Source: Sinorhizobium sojae CCBAU 05684 (GTDB lineage: Bacteria; Pseudomonadota; Alphaproteobacteria; Rhizobiales; Rhizobiaceae). From it: a stretch of DNA of 64,000 nt. Each line of letters starts with the position of its first letter. Position 1 is the stretch's first letter. The notes under the pieces were generated by a model. It searched no databases. It was not told the origin of the DNA and worked only from the letters and a program-made list of their open reading frames with translations. Positions 21,831-29,882 of this stretch are shown in pieces. Location: contig NZ_CP023067.1 in NCBI RefSeq assembly GCF_002288525.1, positions 2,886,001 through 2,950,000 of the forward strand, read 5' to 3'. Position numbers and translations under genes: made by a program.

Positions 21831-24197
21831 ATGACCGACAACCGCGCGCCGTCCCTGCAAGCATTCGCAAGCGACGGCGAGGAGATTTCCCCGGCTGACA
21901 TTGAAATGGAACGGCGACGGCAGAAGCTCGATGCAGAGGCCGCCGGTCAGCAGTTGCTCCGCGAGATCGACAATCAGGAGGATGTATTGAATCAAACCGT
22001 GAAAAAGATCGACGGTGTGATCTGCGTGCTCCGCGGCGGAGCCGCTGCAAGCGACCTCCCCGGCGGCGATCGCGCAAATCCCGCGGCATCGCCGACGATC
22101 GGAGAGGCCGGAACGGCGCAGGGTGCCGCGCCGAGGCCGGAAATCGCGCGGCAGGCACGACCGGCCACGAAGTCAGTTCCCCCGATTGACGCGGAAGTCC
22201 GGCCCGAACCACGGCATCACGACAGGCACCAGCTCGCCCGGGAAGCGCATGCACCGGCCAAGCGCAGCGATAAGCCTGCCCCGGAGACCAGAGCCGAGGT
22301 GAAGGCCGAAGCGAAGTCCGAGGTAAAGGACAAGACCGGCGTACCGGGAATGGTCGTGATCGATGGCGACCGTGGCCCAGTAAAGACTGAACATAGGTCA
22401 CCTGACAAGGGCGGTTCGGACGGCGGTGGCAATGGCGGTGGCGGCAACGGCGGCGGCGTTTTCCACAAGCGCCTCGGGCCGGTCGATTTCTCGGCGAGCC
22501 TCAAGGCGGGCATCACGGCGATCAAGCAGAACCTGATGATCGTGATGATCTTCACGATCGCCACCAATGTCCTGGTGCTCGCGATACCGATCTATCTGTT
22601 CCAGATCTCCGACCGTGTGCTGACCAGCCGCTCGGTCGACACGCTGGTCATGCTCACCGTCCTGATCGTCGGCGCTGTGATCCTCCAGGCCGTCTTCGAT
22701 GGAATTCGTCGCATGATCCTCATGCGAACGGCCGTGGAAGTCGCCGCCCAACTCGGCGCGCCGATCCTCAGCGCGGCCGCCAGGGCCTCGCTCCACAGCA
22801 ACGGGCGTGAATATCAGACGCTCGGCGATCTGCAGCAGCTTCGCTCCTTCCTGGTGTCTGGCACGCTGCTTTCCTTCCTGGATGCACCGATTGCGCCATT
22901 CTTCGTCGCGGCGGTTTTCCTGATCCACCCACATCTCGGCTCGATCGTCATTGGTTCGGCCCTCCTTCTTCTGATCGTCACCCTTCTCAATCAGAGGGCG
23001 ACTGCCGCATCTTTCGGCGAGGCCAACAGTTTCCAGACGAAGGCCAATCTCCACCTCGATTCGATGTCACGCAATTCGCAGATCATCAATGCGCTCGCGA
23101 TGATCCCCGAAGCGGTTCGCATCTGGGGCAAGGACATGGCGGGCTCGCTGAAGTCGCAGGTGCTGGCGCAGGACCGCAACATCGCCTTCGCTTCGCTCTC
23201 CAAGGCCGTGCGCCTCCTCACCCAGGTATCCATGCTTGGCTGGGGCGCCAATCTCGCTTTGCACGGTGAGCTCACGGGCGGCATGGTGATTGCAGCCTCG
23301 ATCATCGCCGGCCGGGCGCTGGGGCCGATCGAAGGCGCGATCGAAGGCTGGAATCAGGTCATCCAATCCCGCGCCGCCTATGGGCGCATCACCGCCCTGC
23401 TCCAGAACTCGCCGCTCAATTTCGAGCGGCTGAAGCTGCCGCAGCCGGAGGGGCGCCTGGACGTCGAACGGTTGCTTTTCGTGCCGCAAGGGACCAAGCG
23501 CGTTGTCCTCAACGGCGTGAGCTTCTCGCTGAACCCGGGCGACTCGTTGGCGGTGATCGGCAGTTCCGGCGCGGGCAAGACGACGCTCGGCAAGATGCTC
23601 GTCGGCTCCATCCTGCCGACATCCGGCAATGTCCGGCTCGACCTCATGGACTTGAGGAACTGGGACCAGCGCCAGTTCGGCGAAAACATCGGCTATCTGC
23701 CGCAGGACGTCCAGCTGTTCCCCGGAACGATCAAGGCCAATATTGCACGCATGCAGGAGGAGGCGAGCGACGCCGACATCTACGCCGCCGCCAAGCTGGC
23801 CGACGTACATGACATGATCGCCTTGCTGCCGCACGGCTACGAGACCTTCGTCGCGGCCGACGGTTCGCCGCTCTCCGGCGGGCAGAAGCAGCGCGTGGCC
23901 CTCGCCCGCGCATTTTTTGGCAATCCGCGCATGGTCGTACTCGACGAACCCAATTCCAATCTGGACAGTGCCGGGGAGGCTGCGCTGACGCGTGCCCTCC
24001 AGCATGCCAGGGAACAGAAAATCACCGTCATCACCATCACCCAGCGCCCCGCCCTCCTCAGCAGCGTGGACAAGGTGCTGCTTCTGGTCAACGGCACGGT
24101 GGCCCTGTTCGGCATGCGTCAGGACGTGCTCAAGGCGCTCTCCGCACGCGGCATGAACATCGAGGGCAACACGCTTGCCCAGAACCAACTGATGTAG
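21831..24197 (+). CDS. Type I secretion ABC transporter (PrtD/LapB-like), H-loop His replaced by Gln
   Basis: Inner-membrane ABC exporter of 788 residues, fused membrane and ATPase domains. The first about 215 residues are a hydrophilic, charged extension, partly Gly-rich, absent from classical PrtD. Membrane helices follow (MIVMIFTIATNVLVLAIPIY, LVMLTVLIVGAVILQAV and others to about residue 500). The ATPase has Walker A GSSGAGKTT, the signature LSGGQKQR, and Walker B MVVLDEPNSNLD with its catalytic Glu. At the switch position the sequence is TITQRPALL, with Gln738 where PrtD-type exporters have His (THRP). It pairs with the HlyD-type gene six bases downstream. No outer-membrane TolC-type gene is nearby, so a shared one must be used. 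Substrate candidates are the two proteins upstream. Confidence 0.93.
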   Translation: MTDNRAPSLQAFASDGEEISPADIEMERRRQKLDAEAAGQQLLREIDNQEDVLNQTVKKIDGVICVLRGGAAASDLPGGDRANPAASPTIGEAGTAQGAAPRPEIARQARPATKSVPPIDAEVRPEPRHHDRHQLAREAHAPAKRSDKPAPETRAEVKAEAKSEVKDKTGVPGMVVIDGDRGPVKTEHRSPDKGGSDGGGNGGGGNGGGVFHKRLGPVDFSASLKAGITAIKQNLMIVMIFTIATNVLVLAIPIYLFQISDRVLTSRSVDTLVMLTVLIVGAVILQAVFDGIRRMILMRTAVEVAAQLGAPILSAAARASLHSNGREYQTLGDLQQLRSFLVSGTLLSFLDAPIAPFFVAAVFLIHPHLGSIVIGSALLLLIVTLLNQRATAASFGEANSFQTKANLHLDSMSRNSQIINALAMIPEAVRIWGKDMAGSLKSQVLAQDRNIAFASLSKAVRLLTQVSMLGWGANLALHGELTGGMVIAASIIAGRALGPIEGAIEGWNQVIQSRAAYGRITALLQNSPLNFERLKLPQPEGRLDVERLLFVPQGTKRVVLNGVSFSLNPGDSLAVIGSSGAGKTTLGKMLVGSILPTSGNVRLDLMDLRNWDQRQFGENIGYLPQDVQLFPGTIKANIARMQEEASDADIYAAAKLADVHDMIALLPHGYETFVAADGSPLSGGQKQRVALARAFFGNPRMVVLDEPNSNLDSAGEAALTRALQHAREQKITVITITQRPALLSSVDKVLLLVNGTVALFGMRQDVLKALSARGMNIEGNTLAQNQLM

Positions 24198-24203
24198 GCG
24201 ACC

Positions 24204-25541
24204 ATGGCGCATACGGTGAAGATACATGACCTCGAGTGGTATTCGGAGGTTCCGCGTTCGATCTGGAGGCAGACCCTGATCGGGCTCGCCTTGATGGCGG
24301 CGACGTTCGGAGGCTTCGGTCTGTGGGCCTTCACCGCACCGCTGGCAGCAGCCGTCATTGCCCAGGGAAGCTTCGTAGCAACCGGGCAAAACAAGATCAT
24401 CCAGCATCTCGAAGGCGGGATCATCGAGGAGATCCTGGTAAGCGAGGGCGATCATGTGGTGGCGGACCAGCCGCTGGTGCGCCTTGACGAGACGTCGGCG
24501 CTCGCCAATCAAAGGCAATTGTTCCTGCGACAGGCGAGGCTCGACGCGATCATCGCACGCCTCACCGCCCAGATCCAAGGGGCGGATGCGATCACCCTGC
24601 CGGACACTCTCTCGCCGCATGTGCAGGATCCGGAGGTTCGGCCAATCGTCGACAGCCAGGAACTCAACTTCGAGGCATGGAAGAGCAAACTCGACAGCGA
24701 GATCGAACTGTTCAGGCAGAACATCGAAGGGTTCCGCTTCCGCGCCGAAGGCTACTCGCAGCAGCTCAGGGCGGTTCGCCGGCAGCTCGCTCTCCTCCAG
24801 GAGGAACACGCCGGCAAGCAGACGCTGCTTGCGAAGAACTTGATCCGCAAGACAGAGATCAAGTCGATCCAGCGAGCGATCGCCGACGCGGAGGGACAGA
24901 TCGGCAGGCTCATGGCCGAGATTTCGGAAACGGGCTCGCAGATCCTGAAACAGGAACAGCAGATCCGGCAGACGGAGGAAACTTATCGCGAGGCGGCACT
25001 GGAAGAAGTGCAGCAGGCGGAGGCCGAGCTGGACTCCGTACGCGAGCAGTTGAGAGGCGCTGCGAACGTCCTGCGTCGGGCCACTATCAATGCCCCGGTC
25101 ACCGGCACGGTCGTGCGGCTTCACTACCACACATCCGGCGGCGTTATCGAGAGCGGCAAAGCCATCATGGAAATCTTGCCGTCGGACGTCCCGCTCATCA
25201 TCGAGGCGCAGATCCTGCGCACCGAGATCGACAGCGTGAAGATCGGCCAGGGCGCCATCGTGCGGCTGACAGCCCTCAACCAGCGGACAACGCCGGTGCT
25301 GAACGGCGAGGTCTACTACATCTCCGCCGACTCCATTCCCGACTCGGCAGACGCCCCCTCGCGGGAAGTCTATCTCGCCAGGGTCAACCTGCCGGTCAGC
25401 GAACTCTCCCGCGTCCCCGGCTTCGCGCCGACCCCGGGCATGCCGGCCGAAATCCTGATCCAGACGGCCGAGCGCACCTTCTTCGACTATCTGACGAAGC
25501 CCATCCGGGACAGCATGGCGCGCGCCTTCATGGAACGGTGA
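24204..25541 (+). CDS. Type I secretion membrane-fusion protein (HlyD/PrtE family)
   Basis: Periplasmic adaptor of 445 residues. A short cytoplasmic N terminus is followed by one membrane helix (about 32-52, IGLALMAATFGGFGLWAF). The lipoyl-like half (LEGGIIEEILVSEGDHV) leads into a long coiled coil (about 95-290, rich in Gln, Glu, Leu and Ala). The second half-motif (INAPVTGTVVRLHYHT) and the C-terminal beta-barrel with AEILIQTAERTFFDYLTKPI close the protein; this last segment is the HlyD/PrtE signature. It is the last gene of the apparent operon 17943-25541. Confidence 0.95.
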   Translation: MAHTVKIHDLEWYSEVPRSIWRQTLIGLALMAATFGGFGLWAFTAPLAAAVIAQGSFVATGQNKIIQHLEGGIIEEILVSEGDHVVADQPLVRLDETSALANQRQLFLRQARLDAIIARLTAQIQGADAITLPDTLSPHVQDPEVRPIVDSQELNFEAWKSKLDSEIELFRQNIEGFRFRAEGYSQQLRAVRRQLALLQEEHAGKQTLLAKNLIRKTEIKSIQRAIADAEGQIGRLMAEISETGSQILKQEQQIRQTEETYREAALEEVQQAEAELDSVREQLRGAANVLRRATINAPVTGTVVRLHYHTSGGVIESGKAIMEILPSDVPLIIEAQILRTEIDSVKIGQGAIVRLTALNQRTTPVLNGEVYYISADSIPDSADAPSREVYLARVNLPVSELSRVPGFAPTPGMPAEILIQTAERTFFDYLTKPIRDSMARAFMER

Positions 25542-25565
25542 GCGCCTGCTGCATTCTCCTGATTT

Positions 25566-25589
25566 CCTGTGCGTTGGTGAGAGCACAGG
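25566..25589 (+). terminator. Hairpin after the secretion operon
   Basis: CCTGTGC (25566-25572) pairs with GCACAGG (25583-25589) 24 bases after the HlyD-type stop. A short stem without a U run; it may be the operon end together with the repeat that follows. Confidence 0.4.
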
Positions 25590-25642
25590 TTGCGGCTGTT
25601 GCGCCTGACAAGACGCGTTGCGCTGTACGGCGCCGTAGATGA
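25589..25642. repeat. Dispersed palindromic repeat (RIME-like), copy 3
   Basis: Starts TTGCGGCTGTTGCGC and contains CTGACAAGACGCG and GCGCTGTA, aligning with the distal half of the copies at 14931 and 61317. It is followed by an AT-rich stretch (25643-25788) that leads to the next gene. Confidence 0.5.
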
Positions 25643-25788
25643 ACTATCACCTACACCTTATGTCTTAATCACAAGGCATGATAACTCCATTTCACATCAC
25701 ACCTCTACCTTAAGTAGCTATCTTCAATAATCGAGGCTGGCGTCGTATAATCGAATTTTATTTTATTATATTTCATCGGGGCTGAGCG

Positions 25789-27027
25789 ATGAGAGTAGAT
25801 ATTATTGAACGGATTGAAGACTTCGAAAATATTCGCGGGAACTGGGAGAACGTATATCACGCTGATCCCGAGGCCCACGCTGGACTGTCCTGGGAACGGC
25901 TCCACAAACACGTTTCGCGTGCGCTGCGATGGTCCGTCCTCGCACTGGGCAGTGAGAAAACCAACGAAGGATATTGCGCATTCCTGCCTCTTGAAGTGAA
26001 GACCTATCTCGACGAGAGCAACGGGCATTTCTGTGACGAAATCCAGATGGTCGGGAATTGCGGTACCGGGCGCACCGGCCTGCTCTGCACGCCGCAGCTC
26101 GAGAGCGAAGCAGTGGACGCCTTTGCCGGTTGCATCGGCAAGGAGAACTGGGCGCGCATGAAATTGGAATGCCTCGAACCCGTCTCCCCGCGGCTCGAGC
26201 GATTGCTGCGAGCCTTCGCCACCGAGCGTTTTCTCTGCGAAGACGCCGGCCGTGTCGAAGGCCGGCGCCTGAGCCAAGGCGATCGCTGCCGAAGCGTGCT
26301 TATAAGCACGCGCAGCGGCCGAAATCTGCGCGGCTGCCTCAACCGCCGCAGCATCGATTTGGTCTTCGATTCCGCCATGGACCTGCACGCCTGCGGAGAT
26401 CTAGACCGGGCGGAGGCGGCCTACCGTCAAGTGGCCCGATCGGCGCCCCGGCATATCCACGTCCGCTACGCGCTGGGGCAACTGTGCTGCGACCGGGGCG
26501 ATTATGCCGAGGCGGAGCAGATCTATCGCGGACTGCTTTCCGTCATGCCGCAGGTCGACAGAATCCTGCATCGGCTCGGGGACACGCAGATGGCGCAGGC
26601 GCTCTATCGAGATGCGAGCGAAACCTTCGAGAACCTGCTCGCTCGCCACCCGCACCTCGGCGTGGTCCGCTACAAGCTGGCCGTATGCCTCCTGGCCGCG
26701 GGTCTGAGAGAGGCGGCGGTCGCCGCCTTCGAGAGCTTCGAAGACATCGTGTCTGATGATCCGGATCACATGCGGTGTAAAGCGAAATCGCGCGAGGCCC
26801 TATGGCACCTGAGCACACTGGCAGAATCACAAAGGCCGCAGGCCGAATGCCAAGCGCCGCAAGGAGCGGAAGAGGCCAGCCGCCCTCCCCCCGCCGCGGC
26901 AAGCGCGACTCCGCTCGGGCTCGCCATGCCGCTTCTTAGGCCTTCACTGCCCCGGGGAATATCGACGCATCTGCATGCGAGGGCCGCTTCGCTTTACGGA
27001 CGTATCGGCTCAAGACTGAAGCACTGA
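25789..27027 (+). CDS. Chimera of a CelD/GNAT-like N-terminal half and a TPR region
   Basis: A 412-residue protein. Residues 1 to about 170 resemble the first half of CelD/BcsL-type acyltransferases, with the opening pattern of FENIRGNWENVYHADPEAH and a substrate strand region EGYCAFLPLEVKTYL; the second GNAT half that normally holds the acyl-CoA loop is not apparent. From about 190 to 330 there are TPR-like helix pairs (AMDLHACGDLDRAEAAYRQV, YALGQLCCDRGDYAEAEQIY). The last 80 residues are Pro/Ala-rich with a basic end. The start has GGGGCTGAG upstream. Upstream DNA is AT-rich. It follows the secretion genes and could modify or chaperone their substrate, but that is speculation. Confidence 0.7.
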   Translation: MRVDIIERIEDFENIRGNWENVYHADPEAHAGLSWERLHKHVSRALRWSVLALGSEKTNEGYCAFLPLEVKTYLDESNGHFCDEIQMVGNCGTGRTGLLCTPQLESEAVDAFAGCIGKENWARMKLECLEPVSPRLERLLRAFATERFLCEDAGRVEGRRLSQGDRCRSVLISTRSGRNLRGCLNRRSIDLVFDSAMDLHACGDLDRAEAAYRQVARSAPRHIHVRYALGQLCCDRGDYAEAEQIYRGLLSVMPQVDRILHRLGDTQMAQALYRDASETFENLLARHPHLGVVRYKLAVCLLAAGLREAAVAAFESFEDIVSDDPDHMRCKAKSREALWHLSTLAESQRPQAECQAPQGAEEASRPPPAAASATPLGLAMPLLRPSLPRGISTHLHARAASLYGRIGSRLKH

Positions 27028-27056
27028 CCGGTGCATCGGTACGGATCGAAACATAT

Positions 27057-27554
27057 TCACCGACGTCGAATGCGGCCGATGATGCCGGCATGCGACGACA
27101 GGCAAGCGCCGGCCAGCAGCAGAAAGAGCGCGATCCAAAGCGCTGGATTCGACATGGGTAGCAAGGACCAATCGCCGCGCAGAAGCTGCGGAAGCGAGAG
27201 GCCGGAAAGCCCGGCCTGCGCGCTCGACGCCCGCACCACGCCGAACATCGACGCGACCAGCGCGACATGCGCGTGAATGAAACGGGTTCTCACATAAAAC
27301 TCCGGCCGGACGGCAAGGGGGACCCCCACCGCTGCGGCAATCAGCAGCGCCGCCACGGCCGCTACGATGCCGACACTATCCAGGAGCAGGAAGGCGGGCT
27401 CGCGCACCGCCGGAAGGATCGTCATATAGAGCGACCAGACCATCGCGCTCGACGGAAACCGCGCCAACAGAAGCATGCTCAGGAGAAGAGCCGCGGCCAA
27501 TGCATAGGCAAAAGACGGTCCGAGCCGAACGAAAGTGAGAACCCGGGAGCGCAT
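27057..27554 (-). CDS. Small membrane protein of unknown function
   Basis: A 165-residue protein with four likely membrane helices: one near residues 12-32, others around 50-70 and 75-95, and a last one (LWIALFLLLAGACLSSHAGI) near the C terminus, which ends in a basic RIRRR. I do not recognise a family. I placed the start at 27554 after AAAGGAAG; the frame continues to 27623. It converges on the CelD/TPR gene with a 29-base gap. Confidence 0.65.
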   Translation of the reverse strand: MRSRVLTFVRLGPSFAYALAAALLLSMLLLARFPSSAMVWSLYMTILPAVREPAFLLLDSVGIVAAVAALLIAAAVGVPLAVRPEFYVRTRFIHAHVALVASMFGVVRASSAQAGLSGLSLPQLLRGDWSLLPMSNPALWIALFLLLAGACLSSHAGIIGRIRRR

Positions 27555-27917
27555 TGGACATGCTTCCTTTTCGGTTGAAGGCGGACCTTTCGACGACAGC
27601 GCCGCGCGCCCCTGATCACGCAAGCTCGCTGTGGAATTGCTGCATCATACGAGCCGGCGCTTAAGCGGAGCTTACCACCGTTCCTTGCAATGCACGGCCA
27701 AAGCACCTTGGCCATTTCCCAGACTGACCGATTCGCTCTTCACGAGCCACTTCCCCCGTGAAATTCCAGTGGAAACGGCTATGCGAGACAAACAAATGTG
27801 TCTCTTTAATGCTACGCGCCTGCCCAATTCTTCATTTGTTAGCTTTTCTTCGGGATGAATTTTCGTGAGAAGCAGCACTTGCTTGGCTAGGATGCACCCG
27901 TAAGTTTGGGGGTAGGT
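27555..27917. other. Divergent gene-free region
   Basis: About 360 bases between the membrane-protein gene and the lipoprotein gene. Both promoters should be here. Small open frames occur on both strands but have no Shine-Dalgarno or recognisable content. A GGGGGTAGG lies just before the lipoprotein start. Confidence 0.4.
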
Positions 27918-28445
27918 ATGATCGCATTGCAAGTTGGATCACGGATCGCATGTATTACGACGCTGCTGGCCGTCGGAATTGTCCTGGCGGGGTGCCAATC
28001 CGCCGCTTTCGACGACGTAGCGGCATTTGGCGATAGCGCCAAGACGCTGGAGGACGACTCGGCGGTCGCCTTTTACAAGAACGATGAGCTGATCACGAAG
28101 GGCAAGCTGCAGTTCAAGGAAAAGAACTATGGCAAGTCCTACTCCATCTACAAGCGCGCGGTCGCGGTGTTCCCTCAGGATCCAGCCGCCTGGCTCGGCT
28201 TTGCCGCCTCCGCGGACATGATCGCCCGGTTCGACACGGCAGACCGGGCCTATGTGCAGCTCGCAAAGATGATCGGCAACACCCCGGTCTATTACAACAA
28301 CCTGGGCTACTCTCATCTTCTACGCGGCGACCTGCCCAAAGCGCGTCGCTACTTCCTGAAGGCCTACGAGCTCGATCCCGCAAACGAGACGACCGCGACC
28401 AACCTTGAATTGATGAAGAACAGCGTGAAATACGCTCAGCGCTGA
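27918..28445 (+). CDS. TPR-containing lipoprotein (TadD-like)
   Basis: A 175-residue lipoprotein. The N-terminal signal ends in lipobox LAGC at residues 23-26. The mature part has about three TPR units: KLQFKEKNYGKSYSIYKRAV, PAAWLGFAASADMIARFDTA, and VYYNNLGYSHLLRGDLPKA followed by YFLKAYELDPANET. TPR lipoproteins of this size (TadD, PilF-like) act in pilus or secretion assembly at the outer membrane. A Tad locus without an obvious TadD lies 4 kb away, so this may serve it, or the adjacent secretion system. The ATG at 27918 follows GGGGGTAGG. Confidence 0.8.
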   Translation: MIALQVGSRIACITTLLAVGIVLAGCQSAAFDDVAAFGDSAKTLEDDSAVAFYKNDELITKGKLQFKEKNYGKSYSIYKRAVAVFPQDPAAWLGFAASADMIARFDTADRAYVQLAKMIGNTPVYYNNLGYSHLLRGDLPKARRYFLKAYELDPANETTATNLELMKNSVKYAQR

Positions 28446-28490
28446 CGGCTGCCGGCATCGGATTACCGTCGACGGCCGTTTGCTCAACGG

Positions 28491-28535
28491 CTGCATGTCT
28501 TCTTGAATCGATGTCGATTTTAAGAAGACATGCAG
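28491..28535. terminator. Nested hairpin, 14 base pairs plus inner stem
   Basis: CTGCATGTCTTCTT (28491-28504) pairs perfectly with 28522-28535, and within the loop AATCGA pairs with TCGATT. It separates the convergent lipoprotein and methyltransferase genes, so it can end both transcripts. The CATGTC arm resembles one at 32796-32842. Confidence 0.65.
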
Positions 28536-28557
28536 TAAGAGCGAGCCTTCCGCGTCG

Positions 28558-29679
28558 TCACGGGCGCTTTTGCAGAATGCCGTAGATGATGTTGCGATTT
28601 TCACCAAATTCCACACGCGCGTCGATCGTGTTGCGGTCGACGCTCGCATTGATGATCTTCCACATATCGCTTTCCGAACGCAGTAGCAGTGCCCAGTTCA
28701 TGAACGTTTCCATGTAGCCGTCGTCGCTGATCTCGTCTGCGAAATTGGCGAACAGGAAGATCCCGTTGGGCTTCAACATTTCCAGGCACTTCTGCGTCAG
28801 CTTCACCGCCACCTTATCGGCGAGATAGTCATAGAGACCGGCAGCATAGACGAAGTCGAACTGGCCCAGATCATAGCCCCTGGTGAGGAGACCGCGAACG
28901 GACCCGTCGATCGCTTCGATGCAGGTTCCGTTGAAGTCGCGCGCGATAGAGCCGACGCTCAAGGGATCCTGATCAAGCGCCACCCAGCGCTTTATCCGTC
29001 CCTCGCTCAGGGCGACCGAGCGGTCTGCCTCGCGCAGATGGCCGGCGGCGAGCGTGAGGACCTCTGTCTCGCCACCCCGCTCGCTCGCCAACGCATCGAC
29101 ATGCCGGGTCAGGAGATCGCGCCTTTCGCGAACCGCAACCGAGGACGGCGCGTTGCTGGTGTACTCATAAAGGGCGCGACCGAGCGGCGACGCCTTCTCG
29201 ATCGCCTCCGAGGTGCTCGGATGGCCATAGATGAAGTCGATCAGCTGCGCGTCGCCGGAATAGCCGCGCGGTTTCTCGAAGGACCAACGCGTGAACGGAT
29301 CCTCGTGGAAGAAATCCGCGAGCGGATGATTTTGCACCAACGGCACGAGCTCTTGCCAGACGCTCGGATCGAATTTGCCGCGCATTCCGTGAAGCGCGCC
29401 GATGAGCTGGTGAATGATGGCGGCCGGTTCCCGCCCGCCTTCGATCTGCTGCCGCGCGATCGACAGCACGAGCGCGAGCTCGGCCTTGGCGGTTTCGAGT
29501 TGCTTCTCGTGTTGAGCCGTTTTGGCGGGAGACAGTTCGGTTGTGATGGACTCTGGGGTGATAAGGCTTTCGCCGTCGAAGACAATCTTGAATTGGGTCA
29601 CGCGAAACTCATCCGTTAATAGCTTGTTAACAGTATGCTCAAGTTTGAAAGGGGCGCCAGCCGTACTTAAAGCTTTCAT
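28558..29679 (-). CDS. SAM-dependent methyltransferase, PhcB-like
   Basis: A 373-residue class I methyltransferase. The first 130 residues are helical and precede the motif FEKPRGYSGDAQLIDFIYG, characteristic of proteins annotated as 3-hydroxypalmitate methyl ester synthases (PhcB of Ralstonia) and relatives. The SAM-binding strand and loop is EVLTLAAGHLREADRS, with Ala-Ala-Gly in place of the usual Gly-x-Gly, then VALDQDPLSVGSIA and FDFVYAAGLYDYL. A volatile or diffusible signal is made by PhcB, but many relatives are uncharacterised. The start is uncertain: the ATG at 29679 has no ribosome site, while GTG at 29601 is preceded by GGATGAG and would remove 26 residues. It is divergent from the GGDEF-EAL gene. 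Confidence 0.8.
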   Translation of the reverse strand: MKALSTAGAPFKLEHTVNKLLTDEFRVTQFKIVFDGESLITPESITTELSPAKTAQHEKQLETAKAELALVLSIARQQIEGGREPAAIIHQLIGALHGMRGKFDPSVWQELVPLVQNHPLADFFHEDPFTRWSFEKPRGYSGDAQLIDFIYGHPSTSEAIEKASPLGRALYEYTSNAPSSVAVRERRDLLTRHVDALASERGGETEVLTLAAGHLREADRSVALSEGRIKRWVALDQDPLSVGSIARDFNGTCIEAIDGSVRGLLTRGYDLGQFDFVYAAGLYDYLADKVAVKLTQKCLEMLKPNGIFLFANFADEISDDGYMETFMNWALLLRSESDMWKIINASVDRNTIDARVEFGENRNIIYGILQKRP

Positions 29680-29882
29680 AGAATATGGTTAACAAACGAT
29701 CGGACTGATCCGTTTTGCTACGCCGATGAAAAAGCATTTGAACTTGGTCGAATTCAGCAAAACTTAATCGACCCGTACTATTGTGCCGAATAATGTTGCC
29801 CTATGCGCAGTGGTTTCCCATGCGGACGGCGGACTGAAACGTCTGAGGTGACGTCAACTGTAGGAAGAGAACCTTAGCTCCG
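29680..29882. promoter_or_regulatory. Divergent promoter region, methyltransferase / GGDEF-EAL
   Basis: About 200 bases, AT-rich near the methyltransferase end. It should hold both promoters. No clear palindrome identified. If the methyltransferase starts at 29601 the region is about 280 bases. Confidence 0.4.

Noticed and set aside
27672..27932. An 86-codon minus-strand open frame
   Set aside because: No ribosome site and no recognisable features; it overlaps the likely promoter of the TPR lipoprotein.
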